Translations under genes and position numbers: made by a program
In this document: piece after piece, positions 34,412 through 43,688 of the stretch
Layout of the letters: each line of letters opens with the position of its first letter
Numbering within the stretch: position 1 is the first letter of the stretch
Notes under the pieces: model-generated
What the model was told of the DNA's origin: nothing
What the model saw: the letters and a program-made list of their open reading frames with translations, nothing else
Databases searched by the model: none
Source of the DNA: an uncultured Collinsella sp.
Lineage (GTDB): Bacteria; Actinomycetota; Coriobacteriia; Coriobacteriales; Coriobacteriaceae
Length of the DNA: 64,000 bases
Assembly (NCBI GenBank): GCA_958415665.1
Contig: CATYZK010000007.1
Span: forward strand, 17,365 to 81,364
Reading direction: 5' to 3'

Positions 34412-35311
34412 TTAGCGGCAAAGCTCCTTGATGCGCGTTACGGCGCGCTCGATGTGTTCTTGCGGGGTGGAGGCTCCGGCGGTGATGCCGATGTGGTGAG
34501 CGTCGGTAAACCACGCAGCCTGGAGCTCGGAAGCTTCCTCGATGTGATACGTGCTCTCGCAGGCGTCTGCGCAAATCTGTGCCAGGCGACGGGTGTTGCC
34601 CGAGTTCTTGCCGCCCACGACGACCATGCAGTCGCAGCGGTTGGCAAGTGTGGCTGCTGCCTGTTGACGCTCGCTCGTGGCGGCGCAAATGGTGTTGATC
34701 ACACGCAGCTCCTGCACGCGCGGGGTGATAGCGGCCACGACCTCGGCCAAGTTCTGCGCGGTCTGAGTGGTCTGCACGACCAAGCCCACCTTGCCCTTGA
34801 GCGGTAGCTCGTCGGCGTCGGCGGCGCAGCTCACGACCCGAGCGTCATCGCCGGCGTGGCCCAGAATGCCTTCAACCTCGGGATGACCCGGCTCGCCCAC
34901 GACGATCACGCGGTAGCCCTCGCGTACCAAGCGCTCAGCGGCCACGTGGACCTTCTTCACGTAGGGGCAGGTGGCATCGACCACGGTAAGGCCGCGGTCG
35001 CGAGCAGCGTCGATTACCTGCGGCACCACGCCGTGGGCGCGGATGATCACGGTGCCCGATGCCGCGTCGTCCAGGGTCTCGGCCAAGCCCACGCCCGCCT
35101 CGGCAAGCTCGCGCACCACGATGGGGTTATGGATGAGCGGACCCAGGGTGTGGACCTGAGCGTTCTTCTTCGCCTGCGGGGCGGTCGCCAAGGCCATATC
35201 GAGCGCGCGCTGTACGCCGTAGCAGGTGCCGGCGTGAGCTGCAATCTCGATGGTGGGGGCGTTGGCCTGGTCGGTCACAGCCTCGGCAGTGTTCATGACA
35301 TCCTCGCTCAT
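34412..35311 (-). CDS. ispH: 4-hydroxy-3-methylbut-2-enyl diphosphate reductase
   Basis: Last enzyme of the MEP isoprenoid pathway, [4Fe-4S] protein, 299 residues. The three cluster cysteines lie in HAGTCYGVQRA, DATCPYVKKVH and NTICAATSERQ. The nucleotide-like GGKNSGNTRRLAQIC and terminal GITAGASTPQE are present. The start at 35311 is four bases after the plsC stop region; the ATG at 35296, preceded by GAGGA, is an equally good start. Confidence 0.95.
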   Translation of the reverse strand: MSEDVMNTAEAVTDQANAPTIEIAAHAGTCYGVQRALDMALATAPQAKKNAQVHTLGPLIHNPIVVRELAEAGVGLAETLDDAASGTVIIRAHGVVPQVIDAARDRGLTVVDATCPYVKKVHVAAERLVREGYRVIVVGEPGHPEVEGILGHAGDDARVVSCAADADELPLKGKVGLVVQTTQTAQNLAEVVAAITPRVQELRVINTICAATSERQQAAATLANRCDCMVVVGGKNSGNTRRLAQICADACESTYHIEEASELQAAWFTDAHHIGITAGASTPQEHIERAVTRIKELCR

Positions 35312-35313
35312 GG

Positions 35314-36042
35314 CTAGAACCTGCCCGGATGCTCGGCGCATAGCTCGTCTCGCATGGCGTAGACGCGGTTCATGGCCTCGGACTCAAACCAGGCCAAGCG
35401 CTCCGTGCGCTTAAGTCCGGCCGGTGCATCGGAAAGCGAGACGGCCTTGCCGGCACGAATCCAGCATTTCTTGGGACGCATGAGCTTTTTGCCCGCGGGC
35501 GTGATGTCGGACCAGCCGCAGATGGCGAGCGGGTTAACGGGCGCCTTGCCCATCTGGGCGATGAGCGCAAAACCGCCGTGGACCTCGGGCTTGATCTCGC
35601 GCGAACGGATGCGCGTGCCCTCGGGGAAGATCAGGACGTCCTCGCCGCGCTGCAGCGCATGCTGGGCGGCGCGCAGGCACTTCATATCGGCAGTACCGCG
35701 CTCTACGGGGATGCCGCCAACGCGGCTAAAGGCCCAGCGCACAATCTTGCTCTTGGCAAATTCGGACTTAAAAATGGGGCGAATGCGACGGCCGCCAAAG
35801 AACAGCGCTGTCTCCACGGCCAAGAGCTCGGCCATCGAGGTGTGGTTGCAGATAACCACGCTGCCGCGGTCGTCCTGGCGCTCAAACAGCAGACCGGCAT
35901 CTTCGACCTTCCAACGCCACATGAGCTTGGAGAAGGCCCAAAGGATGGCCATGACTACGACGATGGTGCCGCGGATGAGCGCCGGGAACTCGGCGTAGGG
36001 GGCGTTGTAGTAATCCTCGGGCGTCTGCTTAAACAGGCGCAT
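35314..36042 (-). CDS. plsC: 1-acylglycerol-3-phosphate acyltransferase
   Basis: Second acylation step of phosphatidic acid synthesis, 242 residues, with an N-terminal membrane helix (TIVVVMAILWAFSKLMW). The acyltransferase block I is NHTSMAE, so the usual H-x4-D is H-x4-E. Block II/III motifs GGIPVERG and FPEGTRIRS are normal. The Asp to Glu change at the charge-relay position is unusual and is noted as a finding. It follows cmk by 3 bp. Confidence 0.9.
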   Translation of the reverse strand: MRLFKQTPEDYYNAPYAEFPALIRGTIVVVMAILWAFSKLMWRWKVEDAGLLFERQDDRGSVVICNHTSMAELLAVETALFFGGRRIRPIFKSEFAKSKIVRWAFSRVGGIPVERGTADMKCLRAAQHALQRGEDVLIFPEGTRIRSREIKPEVHGGFALIAQMGKAPVNPLAICGWSDITPAGKKLMRPKKCWIRAGKAVSLSDAPAGLKRTERLAWFESEAMNRVYAMRDELCAEHPGRF

Positions 36043-36045
36043 GGG

Positions 36046-36732
36046 CTACCTCCTCTGGTTGATGAGGTCCTCGATAATGCGGACGACCTCGTCGATGGTG
36101 TGGGCGGTGGAGTCGACGTGCACCGCATCCTCGGCGGGCACAAGCGGTGCGACCTCGCGGCTGCTGTCGAGCTTGTCGCGCTGCTTAAGGGCGTCGAGCG
36201 TCTCGTCGACCTCTGCCTCGAGCTGATCGACGGTCAACGGCTGAGCGTCGTTTTGGTGGCGCTGCAGCACGCGGCGGCGGGCGCGCTCACGCGGGTCAGC
36301 GGTCAGGAAGACCTTGACCTGCGCGTTGGGGAACACGACGGTTCCGATGTCGCGACCCTCGGCCACAATGTCGCGGTCCTCGGCGGCGCGGCGCTGATGG
36401 ATGAGCATGGCGGCGCGCACGCCCGGATAGGCCGAGACCTTGGAGACGTTGGCGTCCACCTGCGGGGTGCGGATGGCGGCCGAGGCGTCCGTGCCGTCGA
36501 TGGTCAGGCGCGTGTCCTCACCGGTACCGTTGGTAAAGCGGATCTCGATCTGCTCGGCGAGGGCGTCGATGGCCGCCTCGTCGCCCAGGTCGATGCCGCG
36601 GTCGAGGGCGGCAAAGGTGACGGCGCGATACATGGCGCCCGTGTCGAGCTTGTTAAAGCCCAGCTGGCGGGCGATCTCCTTGGCGATAGTGGACTTGCCG
36701 GAACCGGCGGGGCCGTCGATGGCGACGATCAT
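36046..36732 (-). CDS. cmk: (d)CMP kinase
   Basis: Phosphorylates CMP and dCMP, 228 residues. P-loop DGPAGSGKSTIAKEIA at the N-terminus, LDTGAMYRAVTFAAL, the insert domain near TRLTIDGTDASAAIR, GRDIGTVVFPNA, and the lid with ADPRERARRR. Complete. Confidence 0.96.
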   Translation of the reverse strand: MIVAIDGPAGSGKSTIAKEIARQLGFNKLDTGAMYRAVTFAALDRGIDLGDEAAIDALAEQIEIRFTNGTGEDTRLTIDGTDASAAIRTPQVDANVSKVSAYPGVRAAMLIHQRRAAEDRDIVAEGRDIGTVVFPNAQVKVFLTADPRERARRRVLQRHQNDAQPLTVDQLEAEVDETLDALKQRDKLDSSREVAPLVPAEDAVHVDSTAHTIDEVVRIIEDLINQRR

Positions 36733-36798
36733 GCAATGCTTCCTTTCGGTGGTTGACGTGCTGGTATGGTTCGCGAGTGCTGGGGTGCGGCAGGTTGC

Positions 36799-37764
36799 CT
36801 ACCCCGTGTAGCGCTCGCGGTAGGTGTTGCGTTTGGGCGCGGAGCCGTGGCTGCCGTGGTGGCGCGTGCGGCTTGCAGGGTTGTCCTGGGGCTTGCCGCC
36901 GCGCTTGGCGCTGGCCTGCTTGGGCGGAATGCCGCCGTCCTTGAGGATCTGCACCTCGCGGTCGGTGAGCTCGCGCCACGAGCCTTTGGCCACGCCCTCG
37001 AGTTCCAGGCCGGCAAAGTTGCAGCGATGCAGGCGGATCACCGGATGGTGGATCTTGCTCAGCATGCGCTTGACCTGGTTCTTGCGACCCTCGCGGATGA
37101 TGACCTCTACAGCGGTGGTGTCGGGCTTGACGCCCTGGGGCGCCACGGCCTCCGCCTCGTGCGCGGTGATGACACGGCAGATGGCCGGCTGACAAAGGCC
37201 GTCGTCGAGCTCGATACCGCGGCGCAGCGGTGTGAGGTCGCGGTCGGTGAGGTGGCCGTCTACGAGCGCCTGGTAGGTCTTGTAGACGTGCTTGCTGGGG
37301 TGCAGTAGATCCTGCGACAGGTCGCCGTCGGTGGTAAAGAGCAAAAGGCCTGTGGTGTCGCGGTCCAGGCGGCCCACTGGAAACAGGCCCGGAAAGCGGT
37401 CGCGCGGGACCAGATCGGCCACGCAAGGGCGCTCCTGCGGGTCGCTCATGGTGGTGAGGTAGCCGGTCGGCTTGTAGAGCATCAGGTACACGGCGCCCTG
37501 GTTGAGCTTGACGGGCATGCCGTCGACCTCGATATGGTCGCGGTCGACGTCGACCTTGGTGCCCAGCTCGGTCGCGACCTCGCCGTTGACGGTCACGCGG
37601 CCGGCGGTCATTAGGTCTTCCGAGCCGCGTCGGCTCGCCACGCCCGCGCGCGCCAAAAAGCGCTGCAGGCGCATGGTGTGCGGATAGACGGGCTGGGCGT
37701 CGGGCGCGGGCGTGCCTGGTGCGTCGGCGACGCGCATCTCCCCTGTTTCGTTAGTTCTCGTCAT
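36799..37764 (-). CDS. rRNA pseudouridine synthase (RluB/RsuA family)
   Basis: A 321-residue enzyme that isomerises uridine in rRNA. An N-terminal S4 domain (MRLQRFLARAGVASRRGSEDL) is followed by the catalytic domain with the nucleophilic Asp in VGRLDRDTTGLLLFT and REGRKNQVKRMLSKIHHPV. The basic tail (KQASAKRGGK onwards) probably binds RNA. GGAGG lies six bases before the ATG at 37764, which overlaps scpB by 14 bp. RluB is the more likely specificity from its position after scpAB. Confidence 0.9.
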   Translation of the reverse strand: MTRTNETGEMRVADAPGTPAPDAQPVYPHTMRLQRFLARAGVASRRGSEDLMTAGRVTVNGEVATELGTKVDVDRDHIEVDGMPVKLNQGAVYLMLYKPTGYLTTMSDPQERPCVADLVPRDRFPGLFPVGRLDRDTTGLLLFTTDGDLSQDLLHPSKHVYKTYQALVDGHLTDRDLTPLRRGIELDDGLCQPAICRVITAHEAEAVAPQGVKPDTTAVEVIIREGRKNQVKRMLSKIHHPVIRLHRCNFAGLELEGVAKGSWRELTDREVQILKDGGIPPKQASAKRGGKPQDNPASRTRHHGSHGSAPKRNTYRERYTG

Positions 37765-38479
37765 GCATATCCTCCGAGGTTTCATCGACGACCAGGGTGT
37801 CCTCGTCCTCGACTGCCTCAACATCCTCAACATCGGTATCGAGCAACTCGCGTTCTTCGTCCAGGTCCTCGGCCTGCTCCTCGAGCGTGGACTGAATGCT
37901 GCGGCCGCTCAGGCGCTCGCGGATAAACTGGCGGGACTGCTCGTCGGGGGCAAACTGCTCCAGATCGGGCAGGTCGCGGGTGGAGCGTAGACCGAACTTT
38001 TCCAAGAAGGCGTTGGTCGTGCCGTAGATGATGGCCTGACCTCGCTGGGGGTCGCGGCCGAGCTCGCGCACCAGGCCCTTGTCCACGAGCGACGCGATGA
38101 CGCCGTCGGAGTTGACGCCGCGGATGCCCTTGACCACTTCGCGCGTCACGGGCTGGTGGTATGCGATGACGGACAGGGTTTCGAGCGCCGCCTGCGACAG
38201 CTTTTGCGTGTCCCAGCTCAGCACGTAGGCCTCGACCACGTCGTGGTAGGCGGGGTGCGTAAACAGGCGCCAGCCGCCGGCGACCTCGCGCAGCTGAAAG
38301 CCGCGGTTGGCCTCCTCGTACTCAACCTTGAGCTCGGCGAGCAGCGATGCGCACTCGCCCGGGGCGATATCCAGCGCACCTGCCAGCGCGGGCGCGCTCA
38401 CCGGGTCGCTCGACACCAGCAACAGCGCCTCGAGGGCGCCTTTGAGGCTGTTTGCCTCCAGCGTGGAAAGGGTTGACAT
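37751..38479 (-). CDS. scpB: Segregation and condensation protein B
   Basis: Winged-helix kleisin partner of SMC, 242 residues. Motifs: LKGALEALLLVSSDPVSAPAL and the second wing TLSVIAYHQPVTREVVKGIRG, VDKGLVRELGRDPQRGQAIIYGTT. The tail is very acidic (LEEQAEDLDEERELLDTD), longer than in Bacillus. It follows scpA by 11 bp. Confidence 0.95.
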   Translation of the reverse strand: MSTLSTLEANSLKGALEALLLVSSDPVSAPALAGALDIAPGECASLLAELKVEYEEANRGFQLREVAGGWRLFTHPAYHDVVEAYVLSWDTQKLSQAALETLSVIAYHQPVTREVVKGIRGVNSDGVIASLVDKGLVRELGRDPQRGQAIIYGTTNAFLEKFGLRSTRDLPDLEQFAPDEQSRQFIRERLSGRSIQSTLEEQAEDLDEERELLDTDVEDVEAVEDEDTLVVDETSEDMHDEN

Positions 38480-38490
38480 GGTTGCGGCTC

Positions 38491-39300
38491 CTATTCGGTG
38501 AGCTCGGGGCCCTCGCCGGGCACGTATGCCTCGGCGCCCTCGACTCGGTTGATGCAGATGGTTCCAAAGATCTCGTCCTGGCTCAGCGTGAGCGAGCCGC
38601 GCTTGGCGAGCTCGAGCATGGCCAGGAAGGTAACGACGAGCTGCTCGGTGGTGGCATCGCCGTCCAACAGCTCGCGGAAGGTGCAGGTTTGGTGCGCCAT
38701 GGTAAAGCGGTCGACGGAGGCCACGGTCAGGTCGAGCGGTACGCGATGCGGCGCCACGTGCTCGGCCTCCAGTAAGAAGGTCTGGCGCTTGCCGTCCAGG
38801 TCGGCACAGATGACGGCCAGGCCGCGCAGGGTGATGCCGGCCAGGTAGTCGGGCATGAGCCCCAAAAACTCGGGATCGGGGCCGGCCACGCGCGGATGCA
38901 TGCGGCTTTCGGCCTGCATGCGGGCGCCGAGGGCCGCAGCCGCGCCTTTAAACTGCTTGTAGGCAATCAGGCGCTGGATCAGGACCTCGCGCAGGGCGTC
39001 GCCGTCGAGCGCGCTGAGCTCCTCGAGGTCTTCGTCGAACTCGTCATCGTCATCGGCTTTGCGCGGCGCTTCCTGGGGCACCAGCGAGGCAGCCTTAATG
39101 TCCAAAAGGGTTGCCGCGACCAGCAAAAAGTCGCTCGCCACGTCCAAGTCAAGCGCCTCGATGCGCTCGGCCTCGGCGAGGTATTGCTCTGCCACCTCGC
39201 TGATCGAGATGGCGCCGATATCTACTTTTTGGCGGGTTACCAGCTGCAGCAGCAGGTCGAACGGTCCGCTGTAGACCTGCGTCGACACGCGATACGACAT
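38491..39300 (-). CDS. scpA: Segregation and condensation protein A
   Basis: Kleisin subunit of the SMC-ScpAB condensin, 269 residues. N-terminal SMC-neck-binding part is YSGPFDLLLQLVTRQKVDIG and ISISEVAEQYL; a helical middle and the C-terminal winged helix (TCTFRELLDGDATTEQLVVTFLAMLELAK) follow. Normal length. Confidence 0.95.
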   Translation of the reverse strand: MSYRVSTQVYSGPFDLLLQLVTRQKVDIGAISISEVAEQYLAEAERIEALDLDVASDFLLVAATLLDIKAASLVPQEAPRKADDDDEFDEDLEELSALDGDALREVLIQRLIAYKQFKGAAAALGARMQAESRMHPRVAGPDPEFLGLMPDYLAGITLRGLAVICADLDGKRQTFLLEAEHVAPHRVPLDLTVASVDRFTMAHQTCTFRELLDGDATTEQLVVTFLAMLELAKRGSLTLSQDEIFGTICINRVEGAEAYVPGEGPELTE

Positions 39301-39384
39301 CTTCGACCTCCTTTGACGGCGCCTTCGCGGCGCGGTTTGGGTGTATGTTGCGACCGTTTTGCACGGTCGACCTGTAAGTTTACC

Positions 39385-40068
39385 TTAGATGCCGGCGATT
39401 GCGAAGTTGAGTAGCTGCTCAGCAAGCGGATACACGGTAACGTCGAAATAGCGGCCGATCACGTCGATGCCGGTCCACATGGGCAGCAAGTACAGAACGC
39501 AGATGAGGATGGGCATGGCGTATTGCTGCAGGCGGTAGTAGTTGTCGAGCGCCTTGCCTTTAAGGAACGGAACGACGATTGACGAGCCGTCGAGCGGCGG
39601 GATCGGGATGAGATTGAAGAACGCGAGCGACAGGTTGACCACGATGAACGTGGCGCCGAAGTTCATGATCTGTGATGCCACGGCAAAGGATATGCCGGTA
39701 TAGAGGCTGCCATATGCCGCGTGCATGAGGGCGGTCGCGAGGCACGCGAGTGCGATGTTCGACGCGGGGCCGGCCACGCTCACCAGGACTTCGTCACGCT
39801 TGGGGTGCTTGAGGTTGTTGAGGTAGACGGGCACGGGTTTGGCGAAGGCGAACACCGGACCGCCGGCGGCAAGCATGAGTAGCGGCAGGATGATGGTGCC
39901 AAACGGGTCGATATGGTTGAGCGGGTTGAGCGAGACGCGTCCGCGCGAACGGGCCGTCTTATCGCCGAGTACCCAGGCCGCCGCGGCGTGTGCGCTCTCG
40001 TGGATCACGATACCTATGATGACGGCGACGGCGCTGGCGAGCAGGTTCATGATGTAGCTGCTGGACAT
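39385..40068 (-). CDS. Site-2 protease family (M50) membrane peptidase
   Basis: Intramembrane metalloprotease of 227 residues, the minimal S2P class without PDZ. The zinc motif is HESAH in the first helix (GIVIHESAHAAAAWVLGDKT), and the second ligand lies in LIPIPPLDGSSI. About six membrane segments. Often encoded beside scpAB. Substrate unknown; anti-sigma or signal-peptide clearance is typical for the class. Confidence 0.9.
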   Translation of the reverse strand: MSSSYIMNLLASAVAVIIGIVIHESAHAAAAWVLGDKTARSRGRVSLNPLNHIDPFGTIILPLLMLAAGGPVFAFAKPVPVYLNNLKHPKRDEVLVSVAGPASNIALACLATALMHAAYGSLYTGISFAVASQIMNFGATFIVVNLSLAFFNLIPIPPLDGSSIVVPFLKGKALDNYYRLQQYAMPILICVLYLLPMWTGIDVIGRYFDVTVYPLAEQLLNFAIAGI

Positions 40069-40076
40069 AGCGCTCC

Positions 40077-40373
40077 CTAGCGGACGCGGCGCGAGGCGCG
40101 CGTAAGCAGGTAGTCGGCTACAAACAGAATTACGGCAACGATGGCGTAATCCAGGCGGAACACGCCGCCAAAGGGCGATGTGATGACGCCGTAGCCGGCG
40201 ATGGCGCTCGGCAGCGCGCGCGAAAGCTCAACGACAAAGCCCACGATCTGCAGCTTGGCGGTGAGGCCGCTAAAACACAGCAGCACGGTCATCGCGCTCA
40301 TAAAAATGCCGCAGATGCGACAGGCGATGGCGATGATGCTCATCGCCACGGCAGCGGCTTTACGAGAGTTCAC
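40077..40373 (-). CDS. Small membrane protein
   Basis: A 98-residue protein with two or three predicted membrane segments (about 10-35 [21 protein letters not shown], about 42-60 and about 72-92). The GTG at 40373 has GAGGAGA six bases before it and overlaps the ABC-F stop by 14 bp, which supports co-translation. Family not recognised. Confidence 0.6.
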   Translation of the reverse strand: MNSRKAAAVAMSIIAIACRICGIFMSAMTVLLCFSGLTAKLQIVGFVVELSRALPSAIAGYGVITSPFGGVFRLDYAIVAVILFVADYLLTRASRRVR

Positions 40374-42390
40374 GCGCGGTCTCCTCTTCGATCTGGGTGG
40401 AAAGCTCCAGCCATTCGTCCTCGAGCTTGGGTAGCTCTTGCTTAAGGCCGTTATATTCCCCCAGCGCGGCGTTGAATTTGTCTTGATCGGCATAAAGCTC
40501 TTCGCTTGCCATCAATTCCATAAGCTCGTCATAGCGGGCGCGCTTTTTGTCGAGCTCCGTCTCGATCTTCTTGAGCTGGTTACGCACGCCCTTGAGCTTT
40601 TTGTTGAGCGCAGCGCGGGCCTGGGCCTCGGCGCGCTTTTGCTCCTTGGTCTTTTTACCCTCGGCCGGCTTGGGGGCGGCGGGTGCATCGGGCTGGGCCG
40701 CGGTGACCTTGGTGGACTTGGCCGTGGCCGGTGCACTCTCCCCTGCCGCCTCGGCGGCGGCGCGGGCTGCGAGGTCCTCGCGCTTGTAGAGGTAGTAGTC
40801 GTAGTCGCCGTCATAGACCGTAACTTTGCCATCGCGGATGTCGATCACGCGGTTGGCCACGGAGCGTACCAGGTGCTCGTCGTGGCTGATCAGCACGATG
40901 GTGCCGGGGAAGTTTTGCAGGGCGTTCTCGAGCATGTCCACCGAGTCGATGTCCAGGTGGTTGGTGGGCTCGTCCAGGCACAGGAGCGCTTCGGGGGCCA
41001 CGAGCATCTTTGCCAAGGCCAGACGCGCCTTTTCGCCTCCGGAGAGGACGCGAACCTGCTTCTCGATGGAATCGTTGTCGCTAAACAAGAATGCGCCCAG
41101 CAGGCTGCGCTGCTGCGGCACGGTCCACTTGGGCGTGACGGTGTCGATCTCTTGCAGGACGGTATTGGACTCGGTCATGCCCTCGAGTGCGTGCTGGGCG
41201 TAGTAGGCCACGCCAACGTTGGTGCCCAGGTCCCGGGTGCCGGTGGTGGGCGGCTCCAGGCCGGCGAGGATCTTCATGAGCGTGGACTTGCCAGCGCCGT
41301 TGGGGCCGACGAGCGCCACGTGCTCGCCGCGGTAGAGCTTGAGGTCGATGTCGCTGTAGATGTGCTTGTCGCCGTAGGACTTGGAGACGCCCTCGAGGCC
41401 CACGACCATGTCGCCGGAGCGCGGCGGGTCGGGGAACTTAAAGTCGATGTGCTTGTGGCCCTCGGGCAGAATGACGAGCTCCTTTTTGATCTGCTCGATC
41501 TTGCGGATGCGCTCCTGGGCCTGGGCTGCCTTGGTGGGCTTGTAGCGGAACTTGTCGACGAAGACCTGCATGTGGGCGATGTCGCGCTCTTGGGCGGCGC
41601 GCTTGGCGCGCATCTGCTCCAGGTTGTCCTCGCGCTGCTTGAGGTAGCTGCTGTAGTTGCCGGTGTAGGTGGTTACGCGGCGGTTCTCGAGCGCGGCGAC
41701 GTGGTCGACGCAAGCGTCCATGAAGGCGCGGTCGTGGCTGACGATGAGGACTGCGCCGTCGTAGTTGGCGATAAAGCCGCGCAGCCACTGGACGCTTTCG
41801 AGGTCCAGGTGGTTGGTGGGCTCGTCCAGAAGCAGCAGGTCGGGGTGGCGCAGGAAGAGCTTGGCGAGCGCGATGCGCATCTGCCAGCCGCCCGAGAACT
41901 CGGAGCACGGGCGCTCAAAGTCGGTGACCTTAAAGCCTAGGCCGGACAGGATCTTGCGGGCGTTACTCTCGAGCTCGTAGCCGCCCAAGTGCTCAAAGCG
42001 GTCCTGGACCTGGCCGTACTCGTTAAGGAGTGCGTCGACGTCCTTGCCCTGCTCGGAGAGCTCGGTGATTTGGGCCTGCAGCTCGTTGGCGCGCTCGCCC
42101 ATGCGACGTATTTCCTTGGCCGCCGCCATGACCTCGGCGAGGATGGTGGTGTCCTTTTGCTCCAGGTTGGTTTCTTGCTCGAGGTAGCCCACCTGGCAAT
42201 CCTTGGCGTACTGGACCTGGCCGGCGTCGGGGCTGTCGATGCCCATGATGATCTTGAGCATGGTGGTTTTGCCGGCGCCGTTGGGTCCCACGAGCGCGAA
42301 GCGCTCGCCGGGGTTGATCTGGAAGGACGCGCCGCTAAAGAGGACGCGCGCGCCGAAGCTTTTTTCGATCTTGTCGACCAGGAGGATCAT
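40360..42390 (-). CDS. ABC-F family ATPase
   Basis: A 676-residue soluble protein with two ABC ATPase domains and no membrane part. Domain 1: Walker [13 protein letters not shown], signature [11 protein letters not shown]; domain 2: [12 protein letters not shown], signature [12 protein letters not shown]. The inter-domain linker (about 240-320, rich in Arg/Gln/Lys) interacts with tRNA in the ribosomal E site in this family. The C-terminal coiled coil ([19 protein letters not shown]) is of the Uup/EttA-like group. A housekeeping translation factor or antibiotic protector cannot be separated by eye. Confidence 0.92.
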   Translation of the reverse strand: MILLVDKIEKSFGARVLFSGASFQINPGERFALVGPNGAGKTTMLKIIMGIDSPDAGQVQYAKDCQVGYLEQETNLEQKDTTILAEVMAAAKEIRRMGERANELQAQITELSEQGKDVDALLNEYGQVQDRFEHLGGYELESNARKILSGLGFKVTDFERPCSEFSGGWQMRIALAKLFLRHPDLLLLDEPTNHLDLESVQWLRGFIANYDGAVLIVSHDRAFMDACVDHVAALENRRVTTYTGNYSSYLKQREDNLEQMRAKRAAQERDIAHMQVFVDKFRYKPTKAAQAQERIRKIEQIKKELVILPEGHKHIDFKFPDPPRSGDMVVGLEGVSKSYGDKHIYSDIDLKLYRGEHVALVGPNGAGKSTLMKILAGLEPPTTGTRDLGTNVGVAYYAQHALEGMTESNTVLQEIDTVTPKWTVPQQRSLLGAFLFSDNDSIEKQVRVLSGGEKARLALAKMLVAPEALLCLDEPTNHLDIDSVDMLENALQNFPGTIVLISHDEHLVRSVANRVIDIRDGKVTVYDGDYDYYLYKREDLAARAAAEAAGESAPATAKSTKVTAAQPDAPAAPKPAEGKKTKEQKRAEAQARAALNKKLKGVRNQLKKIETELDKKRARYDELMELMASEELYADQDKFNAALGEYNGLKQELPKLEDEWLELSTQIEEETARELS

Positions 42391-42422
42391 GGTGCCGCCT
42401 TTGACCTTGTGTGCCTATATGA

Positions 42423-42453
42423 AAAAAGGCCCCAACTTGCGTTGGAGCCTTCT
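42423..42453 (-). terminator. Terminator of tRNA-Ala copy 1
   Basis: Minus strand: GGCTCCAACGC AAG-type stem-loop with TTGGGGCC, then TTTTTT. It is located 13 bp after the tRNA 3' end and is also present in the second copy at 42968-42998. Confidence 0.85.
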
Positions 42454-42465
42454 TCAATGCTCGGG

Positions 42466-42538
42466 TGGAGACGAGGGGGATCGAACCCCTGACCTCTTGA
42501 CTGCCAGTCAAGCGCTCTCCCAGCTGAGCTACGCCCCC
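42466..42538 (-). tRNA. tRNA-Ala (GGC), copy 1
   Basis: A 73-base cloverleaf; acceptor GGGGGCG/CGTCTCC with the alanine identity pair G3-U70; anticodon arm CTTGA-CTGGCAG-TCAAG, anticodon GGC. The 3' CCA is not encoded. Confidence 0.95.
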
Positions 42539-42599
42539 GTGCGAAGAAGTACTATACGGGAACACCGGCGACGATGCAAGGACAATTTTGGAAAAACTT

Positions 42600-42819
42600 C
42601 TGCGGGGGCGGTGTGGCGGTGCCCGGCAGCCGCTCGGGGCGCCCGGAAGCGGGCAAGACGGCCTCCTATCGACTGCAAGGACAAAGGCGAACGCCTGATT
42701 CTCCTGGTCGACAAGATCGTGCGTTGAACGACCATCGCGTGCATGGTAGTATTCTTCCTCGTGGTGAGAAACTAATGCAAATGGATAGCCGCCATTACTA
42801 TCGCAGCCACTAACTACAA
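42600..42819. other. Spacer between tRNA-Ala copy 1 and the next tRNA
   Basis: No intact gene. At about 42696-42719 the sequence CTCCTGGTCGACAAGATCG and flanks match the first codons of the ABC-F gene (LILLVDKI) at 23 of 24 bases, followed by GTGCGTTGA. This looks like a short duplicated fragment of that gene's 5' end. Confidence 0.55.
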
Positions 42820-42895
42820 GGGCTCTTGGCGCAACGGTTAGCGCAGGGGACTCATAATCCCTGGGTTCTGGGTTCGAATCCCGGAGGGCCCACCA
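42820..42895 (+). tRNA. tRNA with CAT anticodon (Met elongator or Ile2)
   Basis: A 76-base cloverleaf with encoded CCA; acceptor GGGCTCT/AGGGCCC, D stem GCGC/GCGC, anticodon arm GGGGA-CTCATAA-TCCCT, T arm CTGGG-TTCGAAT-CCCGG. Anticodon CAT decodes AUG, or AUA if modified by TilS; the sequence alone does not decide. Confidence 0.92.
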
Positions 42896-42902
42896 GAATT
42901 TC

Positions 42903-42942
42903 TAAAAGGTCAGACACCATCTCTGGCCTTCTTTCTTTTATA
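42903..42942 (+). terminator. Terminator of the CAT-anticodon tRNA
   Basis: Imperfect stem AAGGTCAGA / TCTGGCCTT with loop CACCATC, then CTTTCTTTTATAT. Confidence 0.7.
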
Positions 42943-42951
42943 TAGCTTAAA

Positions 42952-43144
42952 TTGTGTGCCTATATGAAAAAAGGCCCCAACTTGCGTTGGAGCCTTCTTC
43001 AATGCTCGGGTGGAGACGAGGGGGATCGAACCCCTGACCTCTTGACTGCCAGTCAAGCGCTCTCCCAGCTGAGCTACGCCCCCGTGCGATTAAGTACTAT
43101 ACGGGAACACCGGCGACGATGCAAGGACAATTTTGGAAAAACTT
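42952..43144. repeat. 193-bp direct repeat, copy 2 (contains tRNA-Ala)
   Basis: Second copy of the unit described at 42407-42599. Confidence 0.95.
43011..43083 (-). tRNA. tRNA-Ala (GGC), copy 2
   Basis: Base-for-base identical to the copy at 42466-42538, with its own terminator at 42968-42998. Confidence 0.95.
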
Positions 43145-43427
43145 TCCGCGACGGTATGAGATGAGGTTACAAATCTACTAATAGCCAAGAGCTAATAAAG
43201 CCGCAAAGTGTTACACCTCTGCAACAGTTTGAAACACTTATACACGCTTGCATTAAAAACGTAAACCATAGTTACATTTAGTCTATGAGACCCGAGGTAC
43301 AAAACTTTTAGTTAGGTGATTTTATACATTTGTAGGAATTGTGAAGGGGTCATATTCAATAAAAAAGGAGGCCCCATTTTAATAAAGTTGCAAAATTTGG
43401 TGTCACTTTTGGTGTCACCTTTGGTGG
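43145..43427. other. AT-rich intergenic stretch between tRNA-Ala and tRNA-Val
   Basis: No gene found. It contains an imperfect triple repeat TTTGGTGTCAC / TTTTGGTGTCACC / TTTGGTGGC (43397-43428) and many A/T runs; the base composition is foreign to the core genome. It may be a remnant of an element inserted at the tRNA cluster. Confidence 0.45.
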
Positions 43428-43464
43428 CAAAAACAAAAAGGCCAGAGGCTTAATACCTCTGACC
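43428..43464 (-). terminator. Terminator of tRNA-Val
   Basis: Minus strand stem GGTCAGAGG / CCTCTGGCC (43464-43456 with 43448-43440, one G-T), loop TATTAAG, then TTTTTGTTTTTG. Confidence 0.88.
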
Positions 43465-43475
43465 TGCGCTTTTGA

Positions 43476-43550
43476 TGGTGGGCGATACAAGATTCGAACT
43501 TGTGACCCCATCCGTGTGAAGGATATGCTCTACCCCTGAGCCAATCGCCC
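43476..43550 (-). tRNA. tRNA-Val (CAC)
   Basis: A 75-base cloverleaf with encoded CCA; acceptor GGGCGAT/ATCGCCC, anticodon loop TTCACAC giving CAC. Confidence 0.94.
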
Positions 43551-43688
43551 GTCGCCTTTCGGCAAAAGAGATACTATCATAGCCGCGCGTGGTTTACCAA
43601 GAACTTTTTCCCCTCGATTTTAAATTCGTGGGCGCTGGCTGCTCTGGCGCGGTCCAGATTAACAGCAAACCCGCAGCTCAAGGAGCCT

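Larger units (their letters stand above)
42407..42599. repeat. 193-bp direct repeat, copy 1 (contains tRNA-Ala)
   Basis: Identical to 42952-43144 (offset 545) except two bases just upstream of the tRNA (GCGAAGAAG against GCGATTAAG). It includes the terminator, the tRNA-Ala gene and 60 bp of its promoter region. Confidence 0.95.

Noticed and set aside
43397..43428. CRISPR-like short repeats (TTTGGTGTCAC)
   Set aside because: Only three adjacent imperfect units without spacers; no cas genes.
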